Part shown: positions 52,301 through 63,047 of the stretch, one piece after another
Layout of the letters: every line of letters starts with the position of its first letter
How positions within the stretch are numbered: the stretch's first letter is position 1
Assembly: GCA_963281155.1 (NCBI GenBank)
Contig: CAUJLY010000002.1
Coordinates: forward strand, 4,588,001 to 4,652,000
Direction of reading: 5' to 3'
From: Rhabditophanes sp. KR3021
Taxonomy: Eukaryota > Nematoda > Chromadorea > Rhabditida > Alloionematidae
DNA length: 64,000 bases
The notes under the pieces: model-generated
Seen by the model: only the letters and a program-made list of their open reading frames with translations
The model's database searches: none
Told to the model about the DNA's origin: nothing
Program-made: the position numbers and the translations under genes

Positions 52301-54086
52301 AAGGATAAGTGCCAAAAGAAATGAAAGAACCATGATAAATGTTCTTTTGCTTTGATGTTTGCATATTATTTTAATAAAAGACACTATCATTCCATCATAT
52401 TTTATTTTTATATTGTTAATGCGGTTCATTTTTTATCAAGTGGCTATATTAAATGGATTTTTGGGTTCGAAATTACAATAGTGGCATAGTTGGCATTTGC
52501 GTTAAACAAAGCTGGTCCAAGCTTTTTGTTATCTCAATCTTTAAAAATTGATATAGTACTGATGGTGCCTTTCCTTATTTTTAGCCTTTCGGGATAAACA
52601 TTTAAAAGCTGTGAATATGATAAGTGTACTGAAGTGTGTACATGCTGATAAAAAAAGTCCTGTAACAATGGGCCCTTTATTGTAAAAAACGGTGCATTTA
52701 ATTGAATGAAGTAAAGTCCTTCAACAAGAATAAGCTATGTTAACTCAACAAAATAAAGTTAATTTAACTGAAAGGTGACACAAATCTGGAATTTAAGCAT
52801 TTCTAGAATTTAATTTATGCAAAAAGTATGATTTTTTGAGTTATCGTTATTTGTTAATTACATCTCTCATAATTAACTTGATAAAAGTGTCCGAGCAACT
52901 GTTATCAACAAGAAGCTTCACAAAAAATGATGCTTAATCAGAGCATCGTTTAGCTGTGAATGCTCAAAGTACTTCTAAACATCCATCTACCAACTTGTTG
53001 ATTATCATTAATCAAAGGGAACTACTTACTATGCTTTAATATTTTTGTAACTTTAATGTGTCAAAAAGATCAAAAATTCGGATAAGATTATTAATAATTG
53101 TTATTAAAACACTTACCAAGTCAATCGAGTATGTTAGCGATTGTGATTTAATTCGAACTATTAAGGATACGTTGTCGTGCAGTGAAAGTACGCAATGCTT
53201 GAACTTTACATCATCGTCTTCCATTATTTGATTGTCTTCGGAAAGTGAAATAATAACTGCCGTTTGTGCTAATATAGAGCTTGAAGATATAGGATTGTAT
53301 AAAATACGTGTTGATAAAATAGCACAGAACTCTTCAGCATCCTTAGAAAATAAAAAGTTTAACGCAAATATAGTACCATCATCGGTTGACCAGATGACGA
53401 ATCGTTCTGAAGACTTCTTAATCTCAGATTTTGAGGAAATGAAAGAGGAAAAAACGGTTTGATTAGCATCATTAGATCCTTTAATGTCCAAAAAAGTTTC
53501 GTATAAGTGATATCTTTCAGTCGTAGTAAGTGTTACAATTTCCCGTGTTAATTTTACCCATTCACCTCTATCGGAAGACAATTTATATATCTCGGCAGAA
53601 AATCTAAAAATTGTATTAAAATGATGCATTTTAAACTAACCTCATTCTTTGGGTGGCAACGTTGACAATATTTGCCGTCAAATGATTTTCCTTTTCTCCA
53701 TTCTGTACGCTACACACCTCTTGAATGCCACAACCACAAGTAGACAATTCATTGCCCATGGTATTGTAATAATTAAGTGAAGTTTCTCTTTTTTTGGGGT
53801 TTGGCAAAATAGTTCTATTAATATTAGTATTGCTTTTAATATTATTGTGTTTAATATAAGTCTGGGCTAGTCCGCTGCCAAAGGCACTTCTCTGTTTGAT
53901 AATAGCTTGACGACTTGGACCATGGGAAGTACCAAGGCCGTGGGTTGGCCGGTTTTTGATGAGGATTGCTTGAGATGACTGGAGAGGAGGGATGATTACA
54001 CGTTTTTTGGTTGTTTGATGGTGTTCTTGATGCCTTTCATATTTGTACCCCAAACGGTCTGAAGAATCTGAGTTGTGAAATTCCAT
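49327..54086 (-). CDS. tiam-1: Tiam / Still-life family Rac guanine nucleotide exchange factor
   Basis: Seven exons join in phase: 54086-53641, 53603-53117, 51922-51593, 51543-50884, 50841-50736, 50497-50199, 49785-49327, giving about 928 residues. It would activate Rac-type GTPases at membranes. Residues about 149-255 look like the N-terminal WH1/PH-type domain of Still life (FSAEIYKLSSDRGEWVKLTR; SERFVIWSTDDGTIFALNFL). The DH domain spans about 556-760 (KLSELDVKKEEMLVRNISEL; SLLIKPIQRILRYPLFLEKI; INEMQRLREQYG). The C-terminal PH domain is about 777-905 (LRELMIFAHVKIHQT; AVVLVFQTLVLLFIP). An internal ATG at 53759 (codon 110) begins MGNELSTCGCG, an N-myristoylation-type start as in Tiam1/Sif, and may be the real or an alternative initiator. 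At 928 residues it is much shorter than fly or vertebrate homologues. I could not identify RBD or PDZ domains in residues 260-550. Confidence 0.85.
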
Positions 54087-57000
54087 AATTGACTAAAAGT
54101 AACAAAAAAGTTGTGAATATACAAGATATACTTTTGTACATATATTTGTGTGAAGTCGGTTATGTAAACATGATAAATGATAAATGTCAAAAAGTATTGC
54201 CGCCGACAAATGTCATAAGGAGTTTTAATCATGGTAAATAGATAACAATTAATCAGATGTTAGCAAACAATGCCATTAAGTAAAACAACAATTTTAAACA
54301 TTCTATAACAAAAGTTCAAACACGACTAGACTGGATTGACCTTGTATCAAAAAGATAATAAGTAAGAGTAAAAATAAGGCAAAAAGCGACTAATTTATGG
54401 TCGAAAGCATGTATACACTTCAATCTCTAAAAAAGAGACAACTTAATTTGGATTATTTGACGGATGTTTTGGACAAAAGGTGTCATTCTACTACTTATAA
54501 TTGCTCATAATTGACCACTTCAAGATTATTGCCGACTTGTAGATTGCCTCAACTTAGTGTTCAAGTTTACATTTAAGTAAAGTTTCTAGGTTTATGTCCA
54601 TGATTAATCGGTGTGAGTTCAAAGGATTAGCGGAAACTGAAAGAAATTGGAAGAAAATTGAAAGATATTAAAAAGTGGGATTAGTTACGAGGTAAAGAGG
54701 ATATTGAATTTAAGGTGATGTGACAAATGAAATCTTTAATAATACCCAACCAAATAACTTCTTCAAATGCAAATACACTCAAAAATCAAACAGTAAGGTG
54801 GAGAGACGCGTGAAAGTGTTTATATTGTTAAATAATTCACATTTTGATTAACTCTTATCTTTATTTACCAAAAAATTATCAAAACTATTAATAAATACCA
54901 CAAATTTGTTTAAAACATTCAAAAGTTTAGCAAAACATGAAATGTTATAGGATAATGTGTGAGTGATATTTCCTCAAAGTAACTATTGCAAATAGTTTGC
55001 CTAAATTTAATCAGATAAAATTGTCAATTAAAGTGTTTTGGCCTGTACTGGGAATAATAAAAGGGTAAAGATCATGATAACGGCCATAAATTTGTTCATA
55101 ATAATTTTTTGGAACATTTTAAATGAATAAACTATACTACTATGAATTATAAAATAAATTATACCATATGTATTTATTTATGTATTAAGTTGTAAAGAAA
55201 GATTTATAATAGAGGGTAGTGTTGTTCTTTTTTGGTGATTAAAATGATAGAAATTCGAGTAAATGTGATTTGAGAAGAGAGGATGTAATATTGTAGATTG
55301 TATATTTATATGCGTATATCACTCATTATTATTATTACTTTGATAATAGAAGAAGGGCAGATATTAAAAGGAGTGAAATTAGTTGTTCGTTGACATCTGG
55401 CACGGAAGTCACTCCCACTGACGATAATTGGATTGTAATCAAATGAAGAATGGGGTTACACATTAATGAGTCAAGAGTGGTAACTGAGTGTATGTGCTTT
55501 CCCTATGATATCACCGTGATCGTCACTACTTGAAGTTTGTGGCCAACCGAACGGCAAATAACAAATGAACTAAAATAAACTAAATAAAGTAGTGGGGGTA
55601 AACCAAAGTATGGCTTTTGTAGAAGTGTGCTTTTAAGTAGCTGAAAAGATGATACAACTTAATAATGTATGTGTAAACTAAATAAATGTATTTGTATCTG
55701 TATTAGAATATTTATATTTAATTGTATTTCAAATTAACACCATCTTAATAATAGACAATTTAGAATGGGAAATTTAGTTGAATAAGTTCAAATAAACAAA
55801 GAACAATATTGCGTCGAAGTTCTGATAAGATTAATTTGTAAAAATGGTTTATTTGGTTAGCGATGTGTTAACCAACTCCATATCACAACCCATTTCTTTA
55901 TCCTCACTTACATTTGTTTTATTTAACACATTTGATAGTCACATTCTGAAGAGGACTCGAGTGGTAGCGAAAGTGTGATGATGAATTTTGAGGTTGATTT
56001 TTCTTTTTTTGTTCACAGTCATATCATATCAAATTAATCCAAATACTCCTTTTTTGAATCTACAAACATACCGTTGCAAAATTACTTTTTCTATCAGTAT
56101 AAAAATAACTTTTCTCCATTTCATTATCATCCAATTACCAACTACAACTAAGTTTAATAAAAGGATAAGTGATTTCTCTTAATTTTTGTCAATTTCTTTA
56201 AGTTCATTAATTACACCGTTAAGAGTATTATGGGAACATGATTAATTAAAAGTAAATGTCAAAATTTCTTACCTATACGCCAACCCACTCTAAATTTACT
56301 GATGTATGTGTTGGAATTTGGAATGAACCAAAAATACCCATTCCAATAAAGATGTATGTTTTTTCAGTTCCGCCGTTTACATCGTTTGATAACATTATAT
56401 CACCACCTATCACATCCAAAGATCAAATGACTGTTAATAAATCGGATTGCGTAAATGTCCATCCAACTTGCCTAATCCAACATTGTTTGAGAAGAACATA
56501 CAATAATGTACAAAGATGCCTGAACATTTCTTGTGCAAAGTCATAAATCCTTTGATCAGATGGTTGTGACCTCAATGGCAACCAATATCTCTCCGTCTAA
56601 ATAAACTTAATACTAGATATATACCACAACTTAATACCATCTAATTTGGATATATTTCACCAAACTAAGGAGATCTGAAAGGATGTACAGACTATGTCTA
56701 AACCCAGATTCAATAATAGTTGTGTTATATTTTATGACAAACATTTGTATTCACTGCTCGTCTCATTACCTGAAATCCAGCCCAATAATGGGTCGAGGAT
56801 TTCTATATTTACACATCCACTCTTGTTAGACCCGAACAAAGTTGAACCTGCGATGATCAGCTAAACTCGCCATTTGCACACAAGTTACAATTGATAACTA
56901 GTTTAAATTAAATGCTACTATCTGGTTCAATTTATAAAAATCACTACATGACTATTTATTTATTATTATTCGTTACAGGTATGAAGTTTGCCCTTTTATT

Positions 57001-57254
57001 TCCATTATTCGATTAAACACTTTCCATTCACCACCATCACAAAGCACAACATAATTGGGTATTGTGGCAAATATTAATGTTCCCCAAATATTATGGCCAT
57101 CTTATTGTTACAAATAATTTGGACAAAATAATACTGTGAACATGTATTTGAATGTATTTATAGTTAATACTATTATTTAGTAATGTAAGGCAATTTGCAT
57201 AAAAGTTTCTTTATTTGTGTTTCTTTACATTTCATATTCGTAATATTATTTTAG
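54087..57254. other. Intergenic region with an unresolved coding-like island
   Basis: 3.2 kb between the Rac GEF start (minus strand) and an unidentified plus-strand gene. Most of it is ordinary AT-rich sequence. From about 56250 to 56900 the base composition is less AT-rich. There, frames on both strands look somewhat protein-like: plus strand 56256-56546 (96 codons), and minus-strand pieces including NGGTEKTYIFIGMGIFGSFQ and SGCVNIEILDPLLGWISGN. No continuous gene model could be built. Confidence 0.4.
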
Positions 57255-57893
57255 TACCCTTTCAGTTATCGTAACGGCTCTACCTTTTGATGAGGGTCCT
57301 TTTGTAAAAGTTGACATGCCTGATGGGGACCAAGTTCAGATGCCGAGGGGTATTTTCCATCATTCCGAAACAGATGTCAACATGGAAACAAATTATAAGG
57401 TTCCAGACTGGCAGGCAATGAATCCACTGGAGATAGCGACTTCTCTTTTGATACGGCTGCCGAAACGTCTTCAAGAAGAAAGCAAATCAGTGGACTGAAT
57501 TTACCAATGCCTTTTGGGCTGACACCCTTGAATATTCAATTGTCAGGAGATTCTAAAGGAGGAATAAGGCTAAAAGAGAACCCCATAAAAAAAGAAGAAC
57601 TATCAACTCTGTCAGAGGAGGAAAAAGAGGCTTTTGAGAAAGCGCGAATTACTTGTCTGGCAAGAGATGATCGTTCATGTGACTTGGCATTGGATAACTA
57701 TTATACTATCAAGCATGGAATTTCAAAAATGAGAGAAAGGGAAGAAAAGCGACCTTTAAAAAGTGAGCAAAATTTATCGACTTTCCTCCAACAAGGATTA
57801 GTGAATTGGATGTTACCAAATGTGGAACACAAATTAACCGAAATGCAAGCAAGTCCGAAACCGAAAAGAGTTATACTCCCAGGAAGAATTTAA
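57255..57893 (+). CDS. Conserved-looking protein of unknown function (frame break near 57400)
   Basis: Two long in-line frames follow a TTTTAG acceptor at 57254. The first is open from 57255, with its first ATG at 57316 (MPDGDQVQMPRGIFHH, then NMETNYK), and runs to a TGA at 57496-57498. The second, shifted by one base, is open from 57399 to the stop at 57891-57893. It reads GSRLAGNESTGDSDFSFDTA, then LPMPFGLTPLNIQL and a charged helical C-terminus ending PKRVILPGRI. Composition favours both being parts of one protein, joined by a small intron, a base error or a frameshift around 57,395-57,480. I do not recognise the family. It converges on the proteasome gene, and a poly(A) signal lies at 57958-57963. 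Confidence 0.55.
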
Positions 57894-57957
57894 AATTAAT
57901 AAACTAGAAAACATTGTTGTTAGCACTAACTGTACAAAGGTTGCTTAATAATTTCTT

Positions 57958-57963
57958 AATAAA
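57958..57963 (+). promoter_or_regulatory. Poly(A) signal of the unknown gene
   Basis: AATAAA 65 bp after the stop codon at 57893. The convergent proteasome gene has its own minus-strand signal (TTTATT on the plus strand) at 58135-58140, so the two 3' ends lie within about 200 bp. Confidence 0.5.
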
Positions 57964-58158
57964 ATAGTCATAATCAGTTTTAATAATACAAGTAATTTTT
58001 ACTAGTACAAATAATTGTTACTAAATATTTATTCCATATAAAGTAGAAAGTTACATTCAAATAGATTAGATATTTATACAAATTTACGATTAAATAATTA
58101 TTGACAAAAAGTGTTGTTTTATAGCATTAAAAGATTTATTTGTATAAATAAGTTAAAT

Positions 58159-59063
58159 TTATTCATCGACAGGGTTGTAAACGATATCACGTCCAATTTC
58201 GTCAGCGAATTCGTACCAAAGGTCTGAAACATCAATTTTGGGGAATTTGATTTTTTCATCGGGAGTGATATGAACAACATTGACTACCCCACCGGAGCCG
58301 GAATCACGATACGTGGCGTGCATGATAGCTCTTCTTCCCAACTTTCTTGCTTCCTCGTCAGTCATCTTGGGCTTGTAACAGGTGTCGAGGACTCCATAAG
58401 CATTCAAACTTCCAGATCCAACTGAGCACATTCTCAATGGGAGACGGCGACCTTCATTGTCAACCATGTATATGGCTGGTCCCCTCTTGTCATATCCAGC
58501 AACCATTGATCCAACAGAAAGGCCGTGGGATTTGTAAGCGTACATCAAGTTTGAAAAGTACTTTGAGGCAGCAGCAACAGTTATTGGTGTTTTTTCTTTT
58601 AATTCATACAAAGCACAGTACTTAGCAACAACTCTAGTCCAATATTGGCAATCAGCAGCTCCTCCAGCCATGGTGGCAACCATTCTTGGACCAACATCAA
58701 GGATTTTCATTACATTCTTTGATGAGATGTAAGCTCCTGCTGAAGCACGGGCGTCTACAGCAATAATGATTCCTCCTTTGTCTTGTGGGGTCGCTGGTTC
58801 ATAACAGAATGATAAGCAAGTAGTTCCTTTGCGGAATTGATTATTTTTAGCACCGGAATTAGCTCCAAAATGAAGGTTAACGAAATCTTTTGGCTAAAAG
58901 AAAGAGATTAGATGTTATTGATGATTAGCAAGCTTACATTAATGCCATGTGGTGGCATCATAAAGTTGTGTTGGTTGACATGAAGACTAGGTTGTCTAAT
59001 TAAAGCCATTTTATCACGATCTCCATCACGGAGTCCATCATCGCGAAGTTTTGTTTGAAGCAT
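58159..59063 (-). CDS. pbs-5: Proteasome subunit beta type-5 (chymotrypsin-like catalytic subunit)
   Basis: Two exons, 59063-58938 and 58893-58159, join in phase 0 to give 286 residues. Catalytic beta-5 subunit of the 20S core. A propeptide of about 63 residues ends at KG, and the mature protein begins with the nucleophile in TTCLSF. Other catalytic landmarks are VDARASAG (Asp17 equivalent), the Lys33 equivalent in ISSKNVMKI, and MAGGAADCQYWTRVVAKYC. The strongly nematode-like C-terminus (LWYEFADEIGRDIVYNPVDE) supports the taxonomic call. Between the first two strands the loop EPATPQDKGG is about seven residues longer than the usual beta-5 spacing. The gene is divergent from prefoldin 4. Confidence 0.97.
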
Positions 59064-59237
59064 TGTAAGTAAAAGTATTTAGATAATCTTTCCAATGGAA
59101 TATGTTTCGCAAACAACAAAACGATGATTCGAAAAAGCAGACTGTCTGCTCGGGAAGCACTATTGGAACAAAGACCTTTCTAAAACAATATTAAAGTTAC
59201 CATTCCATATTGGTACTCGAAATCTACATTTTTCAAA
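59064..59237. promoter_or_regulatory. Shared divergent promoter (proteasome beta-5 / prefoldin 4)
   Basis: Only 174 bp separate the two start codons on opposite strands, so both genes must share this region for promoters and leaders. It is less AT-rich than the rest of the intergenic DNA. Co-regulation of two proteostasis genes is inferred from layout. No specific operator was recognised. Confidence 0.6.
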
Positions 59238-59667
59238 ATGGAGGGAGGACAAAATTTGAAAGTTTCTAAGGCTGATCAGGACATGATCAACAGATATGCC
59301 AGAGGTTATGCCAAAATGCAAGAAATCAAGGTTTGTTTAAATTATTGACTTAACATTACTTATTACACTACTTTTCTAGAAAGAAGTTGGGGCTTATACT
59401 AATGAGATTGAAAATTGCGAGGAAGCCGAAAATGAAGTTATGCTTTTGGATGATGAAGATAGCAAAGCTATCCCAATGAAAATCGGGGAAGCTTTTATTC
59501 ATATGGACAGTGAAGAAGTTGACGAGCAGTTGAAAGACGCCACAACCCAGGCTAAGCTCAATCTTAGCATCAAGCAGAAAGCTTTAGATAAACTTGTTGT
59601 TGAGTTGGAAGGCTTGAAGAAAACATTATATTCGAAGTTCGGAGAAGCAATCAATCTTGATGAATAA
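59238..59667 (+). CDS. pfd-4: Prefoldin subunit 4
   Basis: Two exons, 59238-59330 and 59380-59667, separated by a 49-bp intron, give 126 residues. Beta-type subunit of the hexameric prefoldin chaperone that hands nascent actin and tubulin to CCT. The N-terminal helix (VSKADQDMINRYARGYAKMQ), the central hairpin segment (KIGEAFIHMDSEEVDEQL) and the C-terminal coiled-coil helix (VVELEGLKKTLYSKFG) match the family in order and length. It is first in a run of three plus-strand genes. Poly(A) signal at 59717-59722. Confidence 0.95.
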
Positions 59668-59716
59668 GAAGCTTATTTTACTGATCTGATATATTCGCAT
59701 GGTTTCTTTGATTAAT

Positions 59717-59722
59717 AATAAA
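59717..59722 (+). promoter_or_regulatory. Poly(A) signal of prefoldin 4
   Basis: AATAAA 50 bp beyond the stop codon, 206 bp before the next start codon on the same strand. Confidence 0.55.
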
Positions 59723-59927
59723 TTGCTTGATCTAATCTAAATATGCTTTCTTCATCTATGTCATTATACACAGGCTATTCGTAATTAGCTTATTGCATAG
59801 CAATTTTCATTTAGGAGTGTTATCTTTAGTAAACGACGCGATTGTAGAGGGTCTTTTTTCCAAGAGGAAGCGAACATTAACATCATTCCTTAATTGTGTA
59901 ACATTTATCATTCATTCAACATTTAAG

Positions 59928-61117
59928 ATGGCTAAAGTAAGTTTGCTAATTATTATTTGTTCCTAATTAATTAATTCTAGATCGAGAAATTATTCAAAAG
60001 ATTCCATTCTACGATTGATGATGGTGACTTTTACGAAGCACATCAAATTTGCAGATTGATCCATAATAGACTTTCTGGAGATTCTTCTTCCTTTGAATCT
60101 TTGTCAAAGATGTTATGGGAAGGATTGTTTGTTTTGGCAAATAAGGAACAACTTGCCTCAGCGCAGGATTTGGCTTTACTGTATTTAAATATACTCGAAC
60201 AAGGAAGCATTCCATACACCGATGAAATATCAAAAAACTTCACCTTCCTTTTGCAGAAGATACCAGTTAACTTATTGGAGTGTTCCGATAAAAGTGACAA
60301 TCGTTCCGAAATCATTGGCTTAATGGTCAATTACTCAAAGAAGATTGGAAAGAACGCGGCTGAAAAGTTTTATGGAGCTGAAGATGTTTTGAATGTGATC
60401 GGTGAACAGATGTTACTTGAGAATAATTGCAATGCTGCCTTGAATCAATTTATTCTAGCCAACAATGCACCAAAGCTGGCTGAAACAGTACTTAAACTTT
60501 CTGCTGGTTTTTCAGGAATCGAAAGTGATGGGCTTCTAGCTACTACTGTTTATCAATTGCTGTGTTTGAAGAAAACAAATATGGCATCTATACTTCTAAG
60601 AAAATTTGCTGCCAACCACATTCTTTACAAATTCGAAAAGCCAGCTTACAGTGGAAATGATACTCTTAATTATATTTGGTTGTTAATAGCTGGACTAAAG
60701 GCCGAAGCTAAGAATGAGGTCACAGCATTGGTTTCCAAAACTCGATTTATTGATGAAGGGGTTGTTAATGGTTCAAAGTATGTTTCCAAAATCATGAATA
60801 TTTATTTTGGAATCGCTGAGGAAGAAAAGGCACAGAATAATAATATGATGAGTCAATTAATGGCTAACATGACCGGTGGAAATAAAACTAAGAAGGCTGG
60901 AGAATCAAGTGTTAAAGAATTCAGTGATTGCAAGGAAGGAGATAGTATCATCTTCAATATTGCCAAAGATTTATCTGTTTATGAGAACACAATTGACAAT
61001 TTATTTGGGTTTGAAGATGCTAGCGACGAATTACCAGTTGTTCAAGCTGCCCCGAAAGTTGCTGTTGAAACTAAGCCATCAAACAAAGGTCTTGTCTTTG
61101 ACGATGATCTAGATTAA
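59928..61117 (+). CDS. get4: GET4 / TRC35 homologue (tail-anchored protein targeting)
   Basis: A 9-bp first exon (59928-59936, Met-Ala-Lys) is spliced over a 44-bp intron to 59981-61117, giving 381 residues. GET4 binds GET3/TRC40 with its partner Ubl4/Get5 and Bag6 to deliver tail-anchored proteins to the ER. The alpha-solenoid start (IDDGDFYEAHQICRLIHNRL), the middle (NNAPKLAETVLKLSAG) and the end of the conserved part (YVSKIMNIYFGI, MMSQLMANMTGG) follow the family. About 80 residues beyond (acidic, ending GLVFDDDLD) form an extension not typical of human GET4. The start ATG lies directly after an AG (CATTTAAG), suggesting a trans-splice acceptor. Poly(A) signal at 61147-61152. Confidence 0.9.
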
Positions 61118-61146
61118 TTAAACAACCATTACATTGTGTTCAGACA

Positions 61147-61152
61147 AATAAA
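61147..61152 (+). promoter_or_regulatory. Poly(A) signal of GET4
   Basis: AATAAA 30 bp after the stop codon and 124 bp before the next start codon on the same strand. This spacing is typical of neighbouring genes in nematode operons. Confidence 0.6.
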
Positions 61153-61265
61153 TTATATGTATGATTTTTGTTTATTGTAAGGTGTTTGTGCACCACTGTT
61201 ATTTTGTTATATGATATAAAATGTGCGCTCTCTACAATACTTTGCTCTATTCATTTGCCATTTAT

Positions 61266-61270
61266 TTTAG
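61266..61270 (+). promoter_or_regulatory. Candidate trans-splice acceptor before peroxiredoxin
   Basis: The pyrimidine-rich TTTATTTTAG ends at 61270, five bases before the ATG at 61276. There is no matching upstream exon within the 158-bp gap to GET4, so a spliced leader is the natural donor. Confidence 0.5.
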
Positions 61271-61275
61271 ATAAA

Positions 61276-61965
61276 ATGAAGCTCGGTGACCTTTTCCCTG
61301 ATTTTAAAGCTGAAACTTCTTTTGGAACAATCGAATCATTCCACGACTGGGTCGGAAATAGTTGGTGTATTCTATTTTCCCATCCAGCCGATTTTACTCC
61401 TGTCTGTACAACTGAATTAGCCAAAGCCGTTCAATTGTTTCCTGAATTTAAGAAACGCAATGTTAAGATGATTGCTCTGAGTTGCGATTCTGCTGAATCT
61501 CACAAAAAATGGAAGGAGGATATTATTTGCTTCGGGCAACAAAACAAAACACTTGGCAGTGACATCAAAATCGAGAATTTTCCATTTCCAATAATCGCTG
61601 ATGACAAAAGAGTACTTGCCCATCAATTGGAAATGCTTGACCCAGAGGAAATTGGAAAAGATGGAATTGCTCTAACTGCTCGTGCCGTTTTTGTTGTTGA
61701 TTCGACTAAGAAATTAAAGCTCAGCATTTTGTATCCAGCTACTACTGGAAGAAACTTCGATGAAATTTTACGTGTTATTGATTCTCTTCAACTTACTGCT
61801 GTCAAGAAAGTAGCTACTCCAGTCAATTGGAATGTTGGTGACAAGTGCATGGTAATTCCATCTTTATCTTCTGAAGAAGTCAAAAATATCTTCGGGGATG
61901 ATGTCGAATCAATTGATTTACCATCAAAGAAACAATATTTGAGAATGACTCCCATGCCTCAATGA
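61276..61965 (+). CDS. prdx-6: 1-Cys peroxiredoxin (peroxiredoxin-6 type)
   Basis: Intronless 229-residue protein. Reduces hydrogen peroxide and lipid hydroperoxides with a single peroxidatic cysteine. The catalytic motif HPADFTPVCTTEL places Cys near residue 44. LSCDSAESHKKWKEDI, FPFPIIADD and the C-terminal dimerisation part (TPVNWNVGDKCMVIPSLSSE) are typical of the Prx6 subfamily, and the length is right. The start is fixed by TTTATTTTAG ending five bases before ATG, an acceptor that most simply receives a spliced leader. Only 158 bp separate it from GET4. Poly(A) signal at 62034-62039. Confidence 0.96.
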   Translation: MKLGDLFPDFKAETSFGTIESFHDWVGNSWCILFSHPADFTPVCTTELAKAVQLFPEFKKRNVKMIALSCDSAESHKKWKEDIICFGQQNKTLGSDIKIENFPFPIIADDKRVLAHQLEMLDPEEIGKDGIALTARAVFVVDSTKKLKLSILYPATTGRNFDEILRVIDSLQLTAVKKVATPVNWNVGDKCMVIPSLSSEEVKNIFGDDVESIDLPSKKQYLRMTPMPQ

Positions 61966-62517
61966 CTCTAACATTACCTATTTTCACTTTACTTTTCCTT
62001 GTTAATTTTTTGTTTGTTAAAAGTATTGTACTAAATAAAAATGATTTTACAAACTGCATTGTTTCAATTGAGTGCAAAGATAAGTAAAAAATAGAATTAT
62101 ATTAACTAAAAGGCGGATTCATTCCAAGTATTGTTTCCTTTCTTTAAAGGTATGATAAACGCCTACAAAATATTGCACGAGTAGATGTTTGTTATTTTCA
62201 ACGGCTTAAATAGATGGAATTAATTTTAATGCACTAGAGTGAAATAGATATACGAGTTTCCTGACATGTCTTTACTAAAAAATAAGTTTTTAATGATACA
62301 ACAAAATGATCTCTATCTGATTAGAAACGAAATTCAATCAGAAGATTGGTGTTTAAATATATAAATACAAAAAATAAAATATACATTTGATACAAAAAGT
62401 TTATTAAAAGCACAAATAGTCGAATGGCTTACTATGACTTCCATTGTAATAATACTAAGCTACTTTTGATTACAGTCCATGCATGCAGCTCACTAGTGGA
62501 TGAAATACAACGAGAAG
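61966..62517. other. Intergenic region between convergent genes
   Basis: 550 bp between the peroxiredoxin 3' end and the stop codon of a small minus-strand gene. It contains the peroxiredoxin poly(A) signal. Nothing else is seen. Confidence 0.6.
62034..62039 (+). promoter_or_regulatory. Poly(A) signal of peroxiredoxin
   Basis: AATAAA 69 bp after the stop codon. Confidence 0.55.
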
Positions 62518-62803
62518 TTACTTGCTACTACCAGAAGCAGATAAATCCATTGGTGTGTCCATATCGACATCTGGCTTTTTAGTAGTAGGACGTTGTAGTA
62601 ACTGATCAAGGAAAGCCATACTACGGCTTGAGGCACCTTCTTTGTCTGCTCTATCTGCTTCTTGTTCTTTTTTCATCTAAAACTACCTAATTTATCCACA
62701 TATTTTAGTTACTTACCGTTTCAAGTTGCTCATCCATTTCCTTCTTAAAAGTATCAAAATCACTGGCTTTTACATCAATTCTGGTTGAGTTTAAACGTAA
62801 CAT
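62518..62803 (-). CDS. Small conserved-looking protein of unknown function
   Basis: Two exons, 62803-62717 and 62676-62518, join in phase 0 over a short intron (GTAAGT...TTTTAG). Translation from the ATG at 62803 gives about 81 residues: MLRLNSTRIDVKASDFDTFK, then a KEMDEQLE helix, MKKEQEADRADKEG, and an Asp/Met-rich tail (DVDMDTPMDLSASGSSK). The reading frame is open further upstream (about 40 codons to near 62926, containing ERFKKCSEQLYLFSFAI) but without an ATG. Either the start is at 62803 or an unusual start or leader adds residues. It sits 245 bp downstream of the TMPPE-like stop codon, so it may be the second gene of an operon. The family is not recognised. Confidence 0.6.
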
Positions 62804-63047
62804 TTTGCAATAATGCTGAGATATAGGTACAATAGCAAAACTAAATAGATATAGTTGTTCAGAACACTTTTTGAATCTTTCAGTGGTTGTTTTTCCAGCC
62901 AAGACTATTTTTATAAAAACGACTCTATAGTAGGTATGTAGATCATAAAATATTAAGGACGACAACTTTAAATCTTTATAAATTGGATGTATAAATGGTA
63001 TAATGATTGTGCATTACTAATAGTTTAATAAGATAATGATGAATTAT

